The position numbers and the translations under genes were made by a program. Positions 8,487 through 16,923 of a stretch of DNA of 45,309 nt are shown here, piece after piece. Numbering within the stretch: position 1 is the first letter of the stretch; the number at the start of each line of letters is the position of its first letter. The notes below the pieces were generated by a model, which worked only from the letters and a program-made list of their open reading frames with translations, had not been told where the DNA came from and did no database searches. The stretch is from JBDRAU01 sp043823315. Lineage in GTDB: Bacteria; Patescibacteriota; UBA1384; DTJR01. The stretch lies in the NCBI GenBank assembly GCA_043823315.1, contig JBDRAU010000082.1, positions 1-45,309 of the forward strand, written 5' to 3'.

Positions 8487-10592
8487 ATGTCAAGAGAATA
8501 TACGCTGGAAAGAACAAGAAATATCGGGATAATCGCTCACATTGATGCGGGAAAAACCACCGTAACAGAGCGCGTACTTTTCTATACCGGTAAAAAACAC
8601 AAGATAGGTGAAGTTCATGAAGGCCAAGCGGAAATGGACTGGATGGAACAGGAGAAAGAGCGCGGTATTACCATTACCTCTGCAGCAACGACTTGTTTTT
8701 GGGCTCCTCGAGAAGAAAAAGCCAAAGACACCAGAATCAATATTATCGACACTCCGGGACATGTTGATTTCACCGTTGAGGTCGAGAGATCTCTTCGCGT
8801 TCTTGATGGCGGAGTGGTTGTATTTGACGGCGTTGCAGGAGTTGAGCCGCAAAGCGAAACTGTCTGGAGACAAGCTGACAAGTACTCGGTGCCAAGGATC
8901 TGCTTTATAAATAAGTTAGACAGAATGGGAGCTGATTTTTACAAAAGCTATCAAAGTATCTTGGATAAATTGGGGGCGAATGCAGTTCCAGTTCAGATTC
9001 CAATTGGCAGTGAAGACAAATTATCGGGCATTATTGATTTAGTTAAAATGCAAGCTTTTATGTTTAAAGATGATTTGGGAAGAGAGACCCAAAAGACAGA
9101 AATTTCTTCAGAAAACCTAGAAGAAGCAAAAAAATGGCGTTCTCATCTCGAAGAAAAAGTAGCAGAAACGAGTGAGGAACTCCTGAATAATTATCTGGCT
9201 AACGAAACCCTTAACTTAGATGAATTAAGAGAGGGAATCAGACAAGCAACAATAAAAAACGAACTCGTACCGGTATTGACCGGATCGGCTCTTAAAAACA
9301 AAGGAGTACAGCTTCTGCTTGATGCAGTTGTTGATTATTTGCCAAGTCCTCTTGAGGTTCCTCCGATGCATGGAAAAATGTTAAAAACCGAAGAGGATGT
9401 CGAGATCAAAACTAACGATGACGACAGCTTCTGTGCTTTAGCGTTTAAGATTGCTACAGATCCTTTCGTGGGAAGACTTTCCTATATTAGAGTATATTCT
9501 GGTGTTTTGAAGTCAGGAAGTTACATTATAAACAGCACAACCGGCGAAAAAGAAAGAGTCGGAAGAATTTTGAGAATGCACGCCAATCATAGAGAAGAAG
9601 TCCAAGCCGTCTATTCTGGGGAAATCGCGGCAATAGTAGGACTTAAGAATACCACGACCGGTAATACTCTGTGTGATCCGTCAAGACAAGTAATTCTTGA
9701 ATCGATAATTTTCCCTGAACCAGTCATTCAAATTGCTATTGAACCGAAAACAAAAGCCGATCAAGCCAAAATGGGCCTGGCGCTCGCGAAGCTTGCAGAA
9801 GAGGATCCGACCTTTAGAATTACCTCAAATAATGAAACAAATCAGACCTTAATTTCAGGGATGGGAGAACTTCATTTGGAAATTATCGTCGATAGGATGA
9901 AGAGAGAATTTAGGGTTGAGGCCAATGTCGGAGCACCGCAAGTAGCATATCGTGAAACGATCGTTGAGGGAACAAAAGCAGAGGGTAAATTCATTAGGCA
10001 ATCCGGTGGACGAGGTCAATACGGGCACGTATTTATCGAGATGCAACCAAAAGAACGCGGGACTGGAAACGAATTTATTAATAAAATTTTCGGTGGATCT
10101 ATTCCAAGAGAGTTTATTCCTGCCTGTGAAGACGGTATAAACGGGGCTCTTGATAAGGGAGTAATTGCTGGATACCCGGTAGTTGATGTCGCAGTTACTT
10201 TATATGACGGATCCTATCATGATGTTGACTCCTCGGAGCTTGCCTTCCAAATAGCATCTTCGATGGCTCTTCAAAATGCGGTAAAAAATGCTAAACCAGT
10301 AATTTTGGAACCGATTATGAAGGTTGAGGCCATAACTCCTGAAGAATTCATGGGTGATGTACTCGGAGACCTTAACTCAAAAAGAGCTCAAATCGGAACG
10401 GTTGAAGATCGCGGAAACGCCAAGGCAATTCCGGCAGAGGTTCCCCTCGGAGAAATGTTTGGATATGCCACTTCGCTTAGGTCAATTACACAGGGTCGGG
10501 CGAGTTATACGATGGAGTTTTTAAAGTATGAAATTGTGCCATCTAATATTGCTTCTTCTATTATTGAGGGAAGAAAAGTTTCCACAAGTTGA
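8487..10592 (+). CDS. fusA: Elongation factor G
   Basis: EF-G is the GTPase that drives ribosomal translocation and, with RRF, recycling. The 701-residue protein shows G1 AHIDAGKT (residues 17-24), G3 DTPGHVDF, G4 NKLDRMGAD, domain II, and the domain III-V motifs GMGELHLEIIVDRMKREF and GYPVVDVAVTLYDGSYHDVDS. It is full length with no disruption. It is the last gene of the rpoBC-str group; its TGA stop lies within the -35 box of the tuf promoter. Confidence 0.97.
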   Translation: MSREYTLERTRNIGIIAHIDAGKTTVTERVLFYTGKKHKIGEVHEGQAEMDWMEQEKERGITITSAATTCFWAPREEKAKDTRINIIDTPGHVDFTVEVERSLRVLDGGVVVFDGVAGVEPQSETVWRQADKYSVPRICFINKLDRMGADFYKSYQSILDKLGANAVPVQIPIGSEDKLSGIIDLVKMQAFMFKDDLGRETQKTEISSENLEEAKKWRSHLEEKVAETSEELLNNYLANETLNLDELREGIRQATIKNELVPVLTGSALKNKGVQLLLDAVVDYLPSPLEVPPMHGKMLKTEEDVEIKTNDDDSFCALAFKIATDPFVGRLSYIRVYSGVLKSGSYIINSTTGEKERVGRILRMHANHREEVQAVYSGEIAAIVGLKNTTTGNTLCDPSRQVILESIIFPEPVIQIAIEPKTKADQAKMGLALAKLAEEDPTFRITSNNETNQTLISGMGELHLEIIVDRMKREFRVEANVGAPQVAYRETIVEGTKAEGKFIRQSGGRGQYGHVFIEMQPKERGTGNEFINKIFGGSIPREFIPACEDGINGALDKGVIAGYPVVDVAVTLYDGSYHDVDSSELAFQIASSMALQNAVKNAKPVILEPIMKVEAITPEEFMGDVLGDLNSKRAQIGTVEDRGNAKAIPAEVPLGEMFGYATSLRSITQGRASYTMEFLKYEIVPSNIASSIIEGRKVSTS

Positions 10593-10617
10593 CGATTTTG
10601 CGATTATATGGTAAAAT
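10589..10617 (+). promoter_or_regulatory. Promoter for tuf-rpsJ
   Basis: TTGACG (10589-10594) and TAAAAT (10612-10617) are separated by 17 bases. The fusA stop codon TGA is inside the -35 box, the same arrangement as at 145-172. The expected start is near 10624, giving a leader of about 80 bases before tuf. Confidence 0.7.
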
Positions 10618-10656
10618 AAATTGAAAATTTAACGTAGAAAGAAAAAATTAAAACAC

Positions 10657-10679
10657 GGTTTTCGGAAGAAGCGAAAACC
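10657..10679 (+). promoter_or_regulatory. Hairpin in the tuf leader
   Basis: GGTTTTCG (10657-10664) and CGAAAACC (10672-10679) form a perfect 8-bp stem with a 7-base loop GAAGAAG. It lies 27 bases before the tuf ATG and is followed by the purine-rich ribosome site AAAGGAAGG. It has no T-run, so it is unlikely to be a terminator; it may stabilise the mRNA or modulate initiation. Confidence 0.5.
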
Positions 10680-10706
10680 TTATCCACACGAAAGGAAGGA
10701 TACGAA

Positions 10707-11891
10707 ATGGCTGCAAAGTTTGAAAGAACAAAACCCCACGTCAATGTTGGTACGATTGGTCATGTAGACCACGGAAAAACCACCTTGACAGCTGCAATCA
10801 CCCAAGTTTTGTCAAAAAAAGGCTTGGCTGAAGCAAGAAAATTCGAAGATATCGATAACGCTCCTGAAGAAAAAGAGCGTGGTATTACTATTGCCACATC
10901 TCATCAGGAGTATGAATCTGAAAAAAGACATTATGCCCACGTTGACTGTCCCGGACATGCTGATTACGTCAAAAACATGATCACCGGAGCTGCCCAAATG
11001 GATGCTGCTATTTTAGTAGTCTCGGCAGCTGATGGCCCAATGCCTCAAACCCGAGAACACATCGTTTTGGCCAAGCAAGTCGGAGTTCCATCTATTATTG
11101 TTTTTATGAATAAAGTTGATCAAGTGTCAGATAAAGAGTTGCTCGACCTGGTTGAAATGGAAATAAGAGATCTTCTGACAAAATATGAGTACCCGGGCTC
11201 AGAAGTACCCATTATCAAGGGATCAGCACTCAAGGCCCTCGAAGGCGATGCTGAAGCAGAAGCATCTATTATGGAACTCGTTAAGGCTATGGATGATTAT
11301 ATTCCAGAACCAAAAAGAGATGTTGACAAGCCATTCTTAATGCCAGTTGAGGACGTTTTTTCTATTAAGGGTAGAGGAACGGTTGCAACCGGTAGAATTG
11401 AAAGAGGCATAGTCAAAGTTAATGAAGAGATTGAGCTTGTCGGTATTAAACCTACTAAAAAAGTTGTTGTAACCGGAGTTGAAATGTTCAGAAAACAACT
11501 CGATGAAGGTCAAGCCGGAGACAACGTCGGACTTCTTCTTAGAGGAATCGAAAGGGATGACATCGAAAGAGGACAGGTTGCTGCCAAACCTGGTTCCGTT
11601 ACTCCTCACACCGAGTTTGAGGCTGAAGTTTATATCTTGAGTAAAGATGAAGGTGGAAGACATTCTTCTTTTACCAAGGGTTATAAACCGCAGTTTTATG
11701 TCAGAACTACTGATGTTACAGGAGAAGTTACAAAGCTTAGCTCAGGCGCAGAAATGGTAATGCCGGGAGATACAGTCAATGTATCAGTTAAATTGATTGT
11801 TCCTGTTGCAATGGAAGATCAGATGAGGTTTGCAATTCGAGAAGGTGGTAAGACAGTTGGAGCAGGCGTAGTAACAAAAATAATCAAGTAA
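10707..11891 (+). CDS. tuf: Elongation factor Tu
   Basis: EF-Tu is the GTPase that delivers aminoacyl-tRNA to the ribosome. The 394-residue protein has G1 GHVDHGKT (18-25), the switch I EEKERGITI region, DCPGHADYVKNMI, NKVDQ, and domain II/III motifs such as GRGTVATGRIERG and the C-terminal GAGVVTKII. The length is normal. It has its own promoter and a strong ribosome site, as expected for a highly expressed gene, and is followed 27 bases later by rpsJ. Confidence 0.98.
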   Translation: MAAKFERTKPHVNVGTIGHVDHGKTTLTAAITQVLSKKGLAEARKFEDIDNAPEEKERGITIATSHQEYESEKRHYAHVDCPGHADYVKNMITGAAQMDAAILVVSAADGPMPQTREHIVLAKQVGVPSIIVFMNKVDQVSDKELLDLVEMEIRDLLTKYEYPGSEVPIIKGSALKALEGDAEAEASIMELVKAMDDYIPEPKRDVDKPFLMPVEDVFSIKGRGTVATGRIERGIVKVNEEIELVGIKPTKKVVVTGVEMFRKQLDEGQAGDNVGLLLRGIERDDIERGQVAAKPGSVTPHTEFEAEVYILSKDEGGRHSSFTKGYKPQFYVRTTDVTGEVTKLSSGAEMVMPGDTVNVSVKLIVPVAMEDQMRFAIREGGKTVGAGVVTKIIK

Positions 11892-11918
11892 AAAAGAATT
11901 AATAAATCGTACATTAAA

Positions 11919-12239
11919 ATGCCCAAGTCTAGCTCAAGTGAAAAAATCAGGATAAAAATCAGAGGATATGATTACCGGATTCTTGATAAATCCGTTAAAC
12001 ATATTATCGAAACCGTTGAAAGAACCGGAGCAAAGATCATTGGCCCCATTCCTTTGCCGACTGAAATCCAAAAGATGACGGTTCTGAAGAGTACGTTCGT
12101 CCATAAGGATTCCCGCGATCAATACGAAATCAGGGTACATAAGAGACTGCTAGATGTAGTTGAGATAAATAATCGTACGATTGATCAGCTGATGAACATC
12201 GAACTTCCTGCTGGTATTGACATAGAGGTAAAAACCTAA
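11919..12239 (+). CDS. rpsJ: 30S ribosomal protein S10
   Basis: S10 is a small-subunit head protein, known in other bacteria as the NusE antitermination factor that binds NusB. The 106 residues include IRIKIRGYDYRILDKS, TGAKIIGPIPLPTE and HKRLLDVVEINNRTIDQLM. The start is the ATG of MPKSSSSEK; no shorter start fits better. nusB is also in this window on the opposite strand. A 122-base structured gap separates rpsJ from rplC. Confidence 0.96.
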   Translation: MPKSSSSEKIRIKIRGYDYRILDKSVKHIIETVERTGAKIIGPIPLPTEIQKMTVLKSTFVHKDSRDQYEIRVHKRLLDVVEINNRTIDQLMNIELPAGIDIEVKT

Positions 12240-12361
12240 GACAATTAGGCAATCCGGTTCCAATAAAAGGAGCCGGCTGCGTAACTATCTTAAAGCAAAA
12301 TTAGTTACTACCCGAATAATGCACTGAGTTAAACAGAGTGTTTTTGGGTAAAGGTTTAATA
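12240..12361 (+). promoter_or_regulatory. Structured gap before rplC (possible ribosomal-protein leader)
   Basis: Two hairpins are visible: CCGGTTCC/GGAGCCGG (12254-12261 with 12269-12276, one G-T pair, 7-base loop) and a perfect GTAACTA/TAGTTAC stem (12281-12287 with 12302-12308). A weaker CACT/AGTG pair (12322-12325, 12337-12340) lies near the start region. This is the longest gap inside a block where genes otherwise touch. In enterobacteria L4 (rplD) represses the S10 operon through an upstream leader; an analogous role here is inference only. Confidence 0.4.
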
Positions 12362-12955
12362 GTGAAGATTTTTGCCACAAAAGTTGGCACAACACATCAT
12401 TATCTCGAAAATGGCAAACATCAAGTTGTTACTGTTTTAAAATTGAAAAAAACCGTAGTTGCGAAATTCAAAAATAAGAAAAAAGACGGTTATGATGCAA
12501 TCGTACTAGTGCAGGATAACGAAAAAGCGAAAATAAAAAAATCCGTTCAAGGCGCCTTTAAAAACCTATCACCATCGAAGATTATTGAGGAGAAAACAGA
12601 CATTAAAGGCAAGAAAGTTGGCGAAGAGTACACGATTGATAGTTTAAACGAAACTGATAAGATAAATATTTTGTCAAAATCAAAAGGTAAGGGATTTCAG
12701 GGCACGATCAAAAGACATAATTTCAACACCGGTCCCAAGACACACGGCTCACGAAACTATAGACGTCCAGGTTCAATTGGTATGACAACTCCTTCAAGGG
12801 TACCGCTCGGAAAGAAAATGGCCGGTCACATGGGCGATGACAGGATTACACTTAGAAATGTAAAAATCGAAAAAATTGACAAAAAGCTAAATACCATTTG
12901 GGTCGCGGGTCATGTTCCGGGAGCAAACAAATCATCGATTGTGGTAATAAAATGA
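12362..12955 (+). CDS. rplC: 50S ribosomal protein L3
   Basis: L3 is an early assembly protein near the peptidyl transferase centre. The GTG start at 12362 gives 197 residues beginning VKIFATKVGTTHHY, matching the usual L3 start, with AAAGG 10 bases before it; an in-frame GTG at 12338 would add 8 non-conserved residues. The C-terminal half contains SKGKGFQGTIKRHNF, GPKTHGSRNYRRPGSIG and PLGKKMAGHMG, the central loop that reaches into the 50S core. It overlaps rplD by 4 bases (ATGA). Confidence 0.94.
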   Translation: MKIFATKVGTTHHYLENGKHQVVTVLKLKKTVVAKFKNKKKDGYDAIVLVQDNEKAKIKKSVQGAFKNLSPSKIIEEKTDIKGKKVGEEYTIDSLNETDKINILSKSKGKGFQGTIKRHNFNTGPKTHGSRNYRRPGSIGMTTPSRVPLGKKMAGHMGDDRITLRNVKIEKIDKKLNTIWVAGHVPGANKSSIVVIK

Positions 12956-13584
12956 AATTAAAAATCCCTTATTACAATTCCGAGGCAGCGCCGCAAGAGC
13001 CCATTATCATAGAAGTTAACGATAAATTTAAAGAAGTTAATGCTAGTTTGGTATCCCAAGCTCTTCACGTCGAGAGAAATAAAACCGAATTCAAAAGCGG
13101 GCTTACTAAAACTAGATCCGACGTACGTGGCGGTGGGAAAAAGCCCTGGAAACAAAAAGGGACAGGTCGTGCTAGAGCCGGATCGAATAGGTCACCGCTT
13201 TGGAGAGGTGGTGGAATAACATTTGGCCCAGATGGACAAAAGAAAAACCTTCAAATACCCCAGAAAATGAAACAAATGGCGATACTATCTATGGTTGTCC
13301 ACAAGGCCATAGAAAAAGAATTATCGGTCATTGAAAAAATAGAAGTTGCAGATAACAAAACCAAGAATGCTGCAAAAATGATCGAAAAAATTAACAGTGC
13401 TAAACGAGTTATATTGGTAACAGATATTGGCGAAAAGGGGAGTATAATCGCTTGGAGAAATCTGCCACTTGTTGAGCTTAGAAACAATGGAGATCTGGCT
13501 TTAAATGACTTAAACTCAACAAAAATGGTTATTTTTACAAAGACGGCTTTTGGTCAAATCGAAGGAAGGCTTAAGGTAAAATGA
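12952..13584 (+). CDS. rplD: 50S ribosomal protein L4
   Basis: L4 lines the peptide exit tunnel and in some bacteria autoregulates the S10 operon. The ATG at 12952 overlaps the rplC stop and gives 210 residues. The extended loop KTRSDVRGGGKKPWKQKGTG, then RAGSNRSPLWRGGGITFGP, is conserved. The C-terminal globular domain is intact. It overlaps rplW by 4 bases. Confidence 0.95.
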   Translation: MKLKIPYYNSEAAPQEPIIIEVNDKFKEVNASLVSQALHVERNKTEFKSGLTKTRSDVRGGGKKPWKQKGTGRARAGSNRSPLWRGGGITFGPDGQKKNLQIPQKMKQMAILSMVVHKAIEKELSVIEKIEVADNKTKNAAKMIEKINSAKRVILVTDIGEKGSIIAWRNLPLVELRNNGDLALNDLNSTKMVIFTKTAFGQIEGRLKVK

Positions 13585-13940
13585 GAAAAATAAGCCCATA
13601 CATTACAGAAAAATCCGTAGATCTTGCCAAGCAGGGTAAATTTACATTGAAGGTTGATTTTAACGCAACTCGTGACGAGATACGCAGTTTAGTAAAGAAA
13701 TATTACCTGGTAAATCCAATTTCCATAAATATCATCAAAGGTAAATATTTGCACTCAACAAAACACAGGAAACAATTTAACGATAGGGGTGTGAAAAAAG
13801 CGTTAGTACATCTTGAAAAAGGAAAAATGATTCCTGGGTTTGAGTTCGAGACAGAAGACAAAAAAAGTAAACAAGCTAAAAAAATTGATAAAAACAAAGC
13901 TAAAAAAATAAAAGAGACAAAAGATGTTAAAACAAGTTAA
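13581..13940 (+). CDS. rplW: 50S ribosomal protein L23
   Basis: L23 sits at the tunnel exit and docks trigger factor and SRP. The core (residues 1 to about 90) has ISPYITEKSVDLAKQGKFTL and the HRKQFNDRGVKKALVHL end. After about residue 92 there is a lysine-rich, low-complexity tail (KKSKQAKKIDKNKAKKIKE) not present in the usual 95-100-residue L23; similar basic tails occur on L22 and RpoA in this window. It overlaps rplB by 17 bases. Confidence 0.9.
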   Translation: MRKISPYITEKSVDLAKQGKFTLKVDFNATRDEIRSLVKKYYLVNPISINIIKGKYLHSTKHRKQFNDRGVKKALVHLEKGKMIPGFEFETEDKKSKQAKKIDKNKAKKIKETKDVKTS

Positions 13941-14751
13941 AAGACTTACAAGCGGATACTTTGAAGGAAGCTTCGAAGTAAGATCGGATTTAAACAAGCT
14001 TAGAAAAGTTAAGTCTTTAACGATGAGGTTAAAAAAGAACAATGGGCGCGACGATACCGGCAGAATCAGTTCAAGGCACCTCGGAGGCGGAGCGAAAAAA
14101 ATTTATAGAGTCATTTCGGACTTGTCTGATATAAAAACACCCTCTAAGGTAATAGATATCCAATATGACCCGAATCGATCAGCTAACATCGCCCTCCTAG
14201 AAACCGAGGATGGCAGAAAGAGATATATCATCTCTCCGGAAAAATTAAAAATAGGATCGGTTATTTCATATAAAGAAGAGGAAAACCTGAAAACCGGCGA
14301 TAGAGCAATGCTTAAAAATATTCCGGTTGGATCAAGCGTTCATGATATCGAAATTTTACCTTACTCGAAGGGTAAGTTCGCTCGTTCTGCTGGAACATTC
14401 GCAACGCTGATGGCGATAGAAGAAGGTTATGCACTTTTAAAAATGCCCTCTGGAGAACTTCGTGAAGTTCATGAGAAATGTTTAGCAAGTTTAGGGCAGG
14501 TTTCAGCAATTGATCACGGTAATGTTAGGATTGGAAAGGCCGGACGGATGCGCCACATGGGTAAAAGACCTACGGTTCGCGGTAAAGCTATGCATCCTGC
14601 AGCTCATCCTCATGGTGGCGGTGAAGGCGTGAATCCGATAGGTTTGAAATATCCCAAAACCCCTTGGGGGAAAATCGCAATAGGTAAAAAAACCCGCGCC
14701 AAGAAACTTTCGGACAAATATATAATAAGCCGTCGAAAGAAGAAGAGGTAA
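13924..14751 (+). CDS. rplB: 50S ribosomal protein L2
   Basis: L2 is a large primary 23S rRNA binder needed for peptidyl transferase activity. The 275 residues include the N-terminal NNGRDDTGRISSRHLGGG, the central SH3-like domain and the conserved C-terminal RGKAMHPAAHPHGGGEG motif with the near-invariant histidine. The start at 13924 overlaps rplW; the chosen N-terminus MLKQVKRLTSG is basic, as usual for L2. Confidence 0.96.
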   Translation: MLKQVKRLTSGYFEGSFEVRSDLNKLRKVKSLTMRLKKNNGRDDTGRISSRHLGGGAKKIYRVISDLSDIKTPSKVIDIQYDPNRSANIALLETEDGRKRYIISPEKLKIGSVISYKEEENLKTGDRAMLKNIPVGSSVHDIEILPYSKGKFARSAGTFATLMAIEEGYALLKMPSGELREVHEKCLASLGQVSAIDHGNVRIGKAGRMRHMGKRPTVRGKAMHPAAHPHGGGEGVNPIGLKYPKTPWGKIAIGKKTRAKKLSDKYIISRRKKKR

Positions 14752-14753
14752 TA

Positions 14754-15041
14754 ATGTCTAGATCACTCAAAAAAGGATTGTTTGTTGATGAAAAGCTGCT
14801 GAAAAAAGTTAATTCAGCTAAAAGCGGTGAAACAATAAAAACATGGTCAAGAAGCTCGATGATAACTCCGGAAATGGTTGGAATCAACATGGCCATACAC
14901 AATGGCAAAGAGCACATAGGCGTGACTATTATTGAAGAGATGGTTGGACACAGACTCGGAGAATTTTCTCCGACAAGAAAATTTAGGAAACATGGCGGAC
15001 GAATGGCCAGAGAACAAGAAAAGACAGAAACAACAAAATAA
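14754..15041 (+). CDS. rpsS: 30S ribosomal protein S19
   Basis: S19 is a small-subunit head protein that contacts S13 and the A-site region. The 95 residues contain MSRSLKKGLFVDEKLL, KTWSRSSMITPEMVG and GHRLGEFSPTRKFRKHGG, the full family pattern. It starts two bases after rplB and ends three bases before rplV. Confidence 0.96.
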   Translation: MSRSLKKGLFVDEKLLKKVNSAKSGETIKTWSRSSMITPEMVGINMAIHNGKEHIGVTIIEEMVGHRLGEFSPTRKFRKHGGRMAREQEKTETTK

Positions 15042-15044
15042 ATC

Positions 15045-15449
15045 ATGAACAAAATAACAACAGTAGCATTGAGAGAGCAAAGGGTTAGCCCCAAAAAGGC
15101 TAGGCTAATTATGAATTTGATTAGAAATAAACCTGTTGAAGCTGCAAGAAACACACTTTTAAACGCTGACAAGAAAACTGCTAAACTTGCTCTTAACCTC
15201 TTGAAGTCCGCCATTGATAGTGCAAAAGCAAAAAATTTCAAAGAGGAAGATTTGTTTATTAGCGAATCTATTGCCCAAGAAGGCAAGAAAATGAAAAGGT
15301 TTTATATAAGAGCCAGAGGTCGATCAGCAAAGTTTCAGCACAAACAATCGCATCTTAAAATCTCGCTTGCAAAAATTGAGGTCAAAGGAAAGCAAAAAGA
15401 TACGAATAATTCGAAAAAAGATCAAAAAAAGGTAGAAAAAAATGGGTAA
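15045..15449 (+). CDS. rplV: 50S ribosomal protein L22
   Basis: L22 lines the exit tunnel with its long beta hairpin. The 134-residue protein has LREQRVSPKKARLIMNLIRNK and the hairpin region around MKRFYIRARGRSAKFQHKQSHLKI. The normal protein is about 110 residues; here a lysine/asparagine-rich tail of roughly 25 residues is added (KGKQKDTNNSKKDQKKVEK). It overlaps rpsC by 8 bases. Confidence 0.94.
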   Translation: MNKITTVALREQRVSPKKARLIMNLIRNKPVEAARNTLLNADKKTAKLALNLLKSAIDSAKAKNFKEEDLFISESIAQEGKKMKRFYIRARGRSAKFQHKQSHLKISLAKIEVKGKQKDTNNSKKDQKKVEKNG

Positions 15450-16074
15450 AAAAGTTAATCCTATATCATTTAGACTGTCTGTTTATAACAACTGGAAAAG
15501 CAAGTGGTTTGCGAAAGGTTCTGATTATTCGAAGTATCTTCTAGAGGATGACAAAATTAGGTCTACCATTAAACAAAAAACGGGTCCCCAGGCCGGGATA
15601 TCCGAAGTTTACATCGAGAGAGGCGTGGGAAGATTGGATGTGGTAATTCATACTGCTAGGCCTGGTGTCTTAATTGGAAGAGGCGGAAAACAACTGGAGT
15701 CATTAAGGCTAAGCCTTGCAAGGATTATTAATGAAAAATTCAAACTTGAGATAGTCGAAATTAAAAAGCCCGACCTTGATAGTGCCGTTGTAGCACAGAC
15801 GATCGGAATGCAGATTTCGAAAAGAATGCCATTTAGAAGAGCATCAAAGCAAGCTCTCCAAAGAGTTAAAGATACAGGAGCCAAGGGTGCGATGATAAGA
15901 GTTGCAGGCAGACTTGATGGAGCAATAATTTCCCGTGCAGAGGTTTTCAAATACGGATCTATCCCGCTTTCAACTTTGAGGTGTGACATAAGCTTTGCTA
16001 GGCACGATGCAATCACGACATATGGCATCGTAGGAATAAAGGTTTGGATAAATCTGGGTGAAAAGGTTCAGTAA
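15442..16074 (+). CDS. rpsC: 30S ribosomal protein S3
   Basis: S3 is the mRNA-entry protein of the small subunit, with a KH RNA-binding domain. The 210 residues begin MGKKVNPISFRLSVYNNWKSKW; the KH signature RPGVLIGRGGKQLESL is in the first half, and the C-terminal domain has GAKGAMIRVAGRLDGAIISR. Length is normal. The start lies within the end of rplV and the stop shares bases with the rplP start (TAATG). Confidence 0.96.
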   Translation: MGKKVNPISFRLSVYNNWKSKWFAKGSDYSKYLLEDDKIRSTIKQKTGPQAGISEVYIERGVGRLDVVIHTARPGVLIGRGGKQLESLRLSLARIINEKFKLEIVEIKKPDLDSAVVAQTIGMQISKRMPFRRASKQALQRVKDTGAKGAMIRVAGRLDGAIISRAEVFKYGSIPLSTLRCDISFARHDAITTYGIVGIKVWINLGEKVQ

Positions 16075-16481
16075 TGTTAATACCTAAAAAACTTAAACAC
16101 AGGAAGCACTTCAGGGGTAAAATGCCCGGCCTTGACATCAGAGGCAGCAAGATTGATTTTGGTAAGTTTGCCATCAAGTCAATTGAGAGAAGTTGGGTCA
16201 CTTCAAGACAGATTGAGGCTGCTAGGCGAGCAATGACACGATACTGCAAAAGAGGCGGTAAGATCTGGGTTAGAATTTTTCCTGATAAAGTGGTTACCGC
16301 AACCCCAGTTGAAGTCGGAATGGGTGGCGGAAAAGGAGCTCCCGATCATTTTGTCTGTGTTGTTCGACCCGGGAGAATTCTTTTTGAGATGGATGGGGTA
16401 AATCTAGAAACAGCTAAAGAAGCCATGAGATTAGCCTCAAGTAAATTACCGGTCAAAACAGTATTCTTGGAGAAACAGTAA
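16074..16481 (+). CDS. rplP: 50S ribosomal protein L16
   Basis: L16 helps position A-site tRNA in the 50S subunit. The 135 residues include MLIPKKLKHRKHFRG, RQIEAARRAMTRYCKRGGKIW, RIFPDKVVTATPVEVGMGGGKGAPDH and the C-terminal ASSKLPVKTVF. It is a complete, standard-length protein. TAATG junctions on both sides point to translational coupling. Confidence 0.96.
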   Translation: MLIPKKLKHRKHFRGKMPGLDIRGSKIDFGKFAIKSIERSWVTSRQIEAARRAMTRYCKRGGKIWVRIFPDKVVTATPVEVGMGGGKGAPDHFVCVVRPGRILFEMDGVNLETAKEAMRLASSKLPVKTVFLEKQ

Positions 16482-16690
16482 TGAAAAATGTAAAAGAATT
16501 AAGGACAGTTGAAATTCGAAAATTAAATACTGATGCCGAAAAAGCAAGAAAGCATTTAATTGATGAAATTGCTAAACTTGCACATAGTGGTAAAAAGAAT
16601 TCCAACACAACGAAAAAATTAAGAAGAGACATTGCGCAGATAGAGACTGTTATAAATGAAAAAGTTAGCGATCAAGTAGAAGGAAAATAA
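16481..16690 (+). CDS. rpmC: 50S ribosomal protein L29
   Basis: L29 lies near the tunnel exit beside L23. The 69-residue, highly charged two-helix protein has the family pattern MKNVKELRTVEIRKLNTDAEKARKHL split by a linker, with ALKLRRDIAQI-like second helix (KKLRRDIAQIETVINEK). Its position between rplP and rpsQ supports the call as much as the sequence does. A gap insertion HSGKKNSNTTKK sits between the helices. Confidence 0.88.
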   Translation: MKNVKELRTVEIRKLNTDAEKARKHLIDEIAKLAHSGKKNSNTTKKLRRDIAQIETVINEKVSDQVEGK

Positions 16691-16923
16691 TGGCTAAAAA
16701 AAGAATTATTGGACAGGTAGTTTCAAAAAGCACCGACACAGTGTGTGTTTTGCATACATATAAAGCCCGGCACAAGCTTTATGGTAAAACAATCAAAAAG
16801 AATAAGAAATATCTGTGTCACGACTCGGGTTCGAGCACAGAAATTGGCATGAATGTGGAAGTTGAAGAATGCGTACCGGTATCAAAACGAAAAAGATTTA
16901 AGGTAGTAAGAATAATAAAATGA
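16690..16923 (+). CDS. rpsQ: 30S ribosomal protein S17
   Basis: S17 is a primary 16S rRNA-binding OB-fold protein. The 77 residues show RIIGQVVSKSTDTVCVL, then HKLYGKTIKKNKKYLCHD, and GMNVEVEECVPVSKRKRFKVVRII, the expected order. It overlaps rplN by 4 bases. Confidence 0.94.
   Translation: MAKKRIIGQVVSKSTDTVCVLHTYKARHKLYGKTIKKNKKYLCHDSGSSTEIGMNVEVEECVPVSKRKRFKVVRIIK

Noticed and set aside
14588..15286. 232-codon minus-strand frame opposite rplB, rpsS and rplV
   Set aside because: It spans three clear ribosomal-protein genes; its hydrophobic look arises from reading lysine-rich codons backwards.
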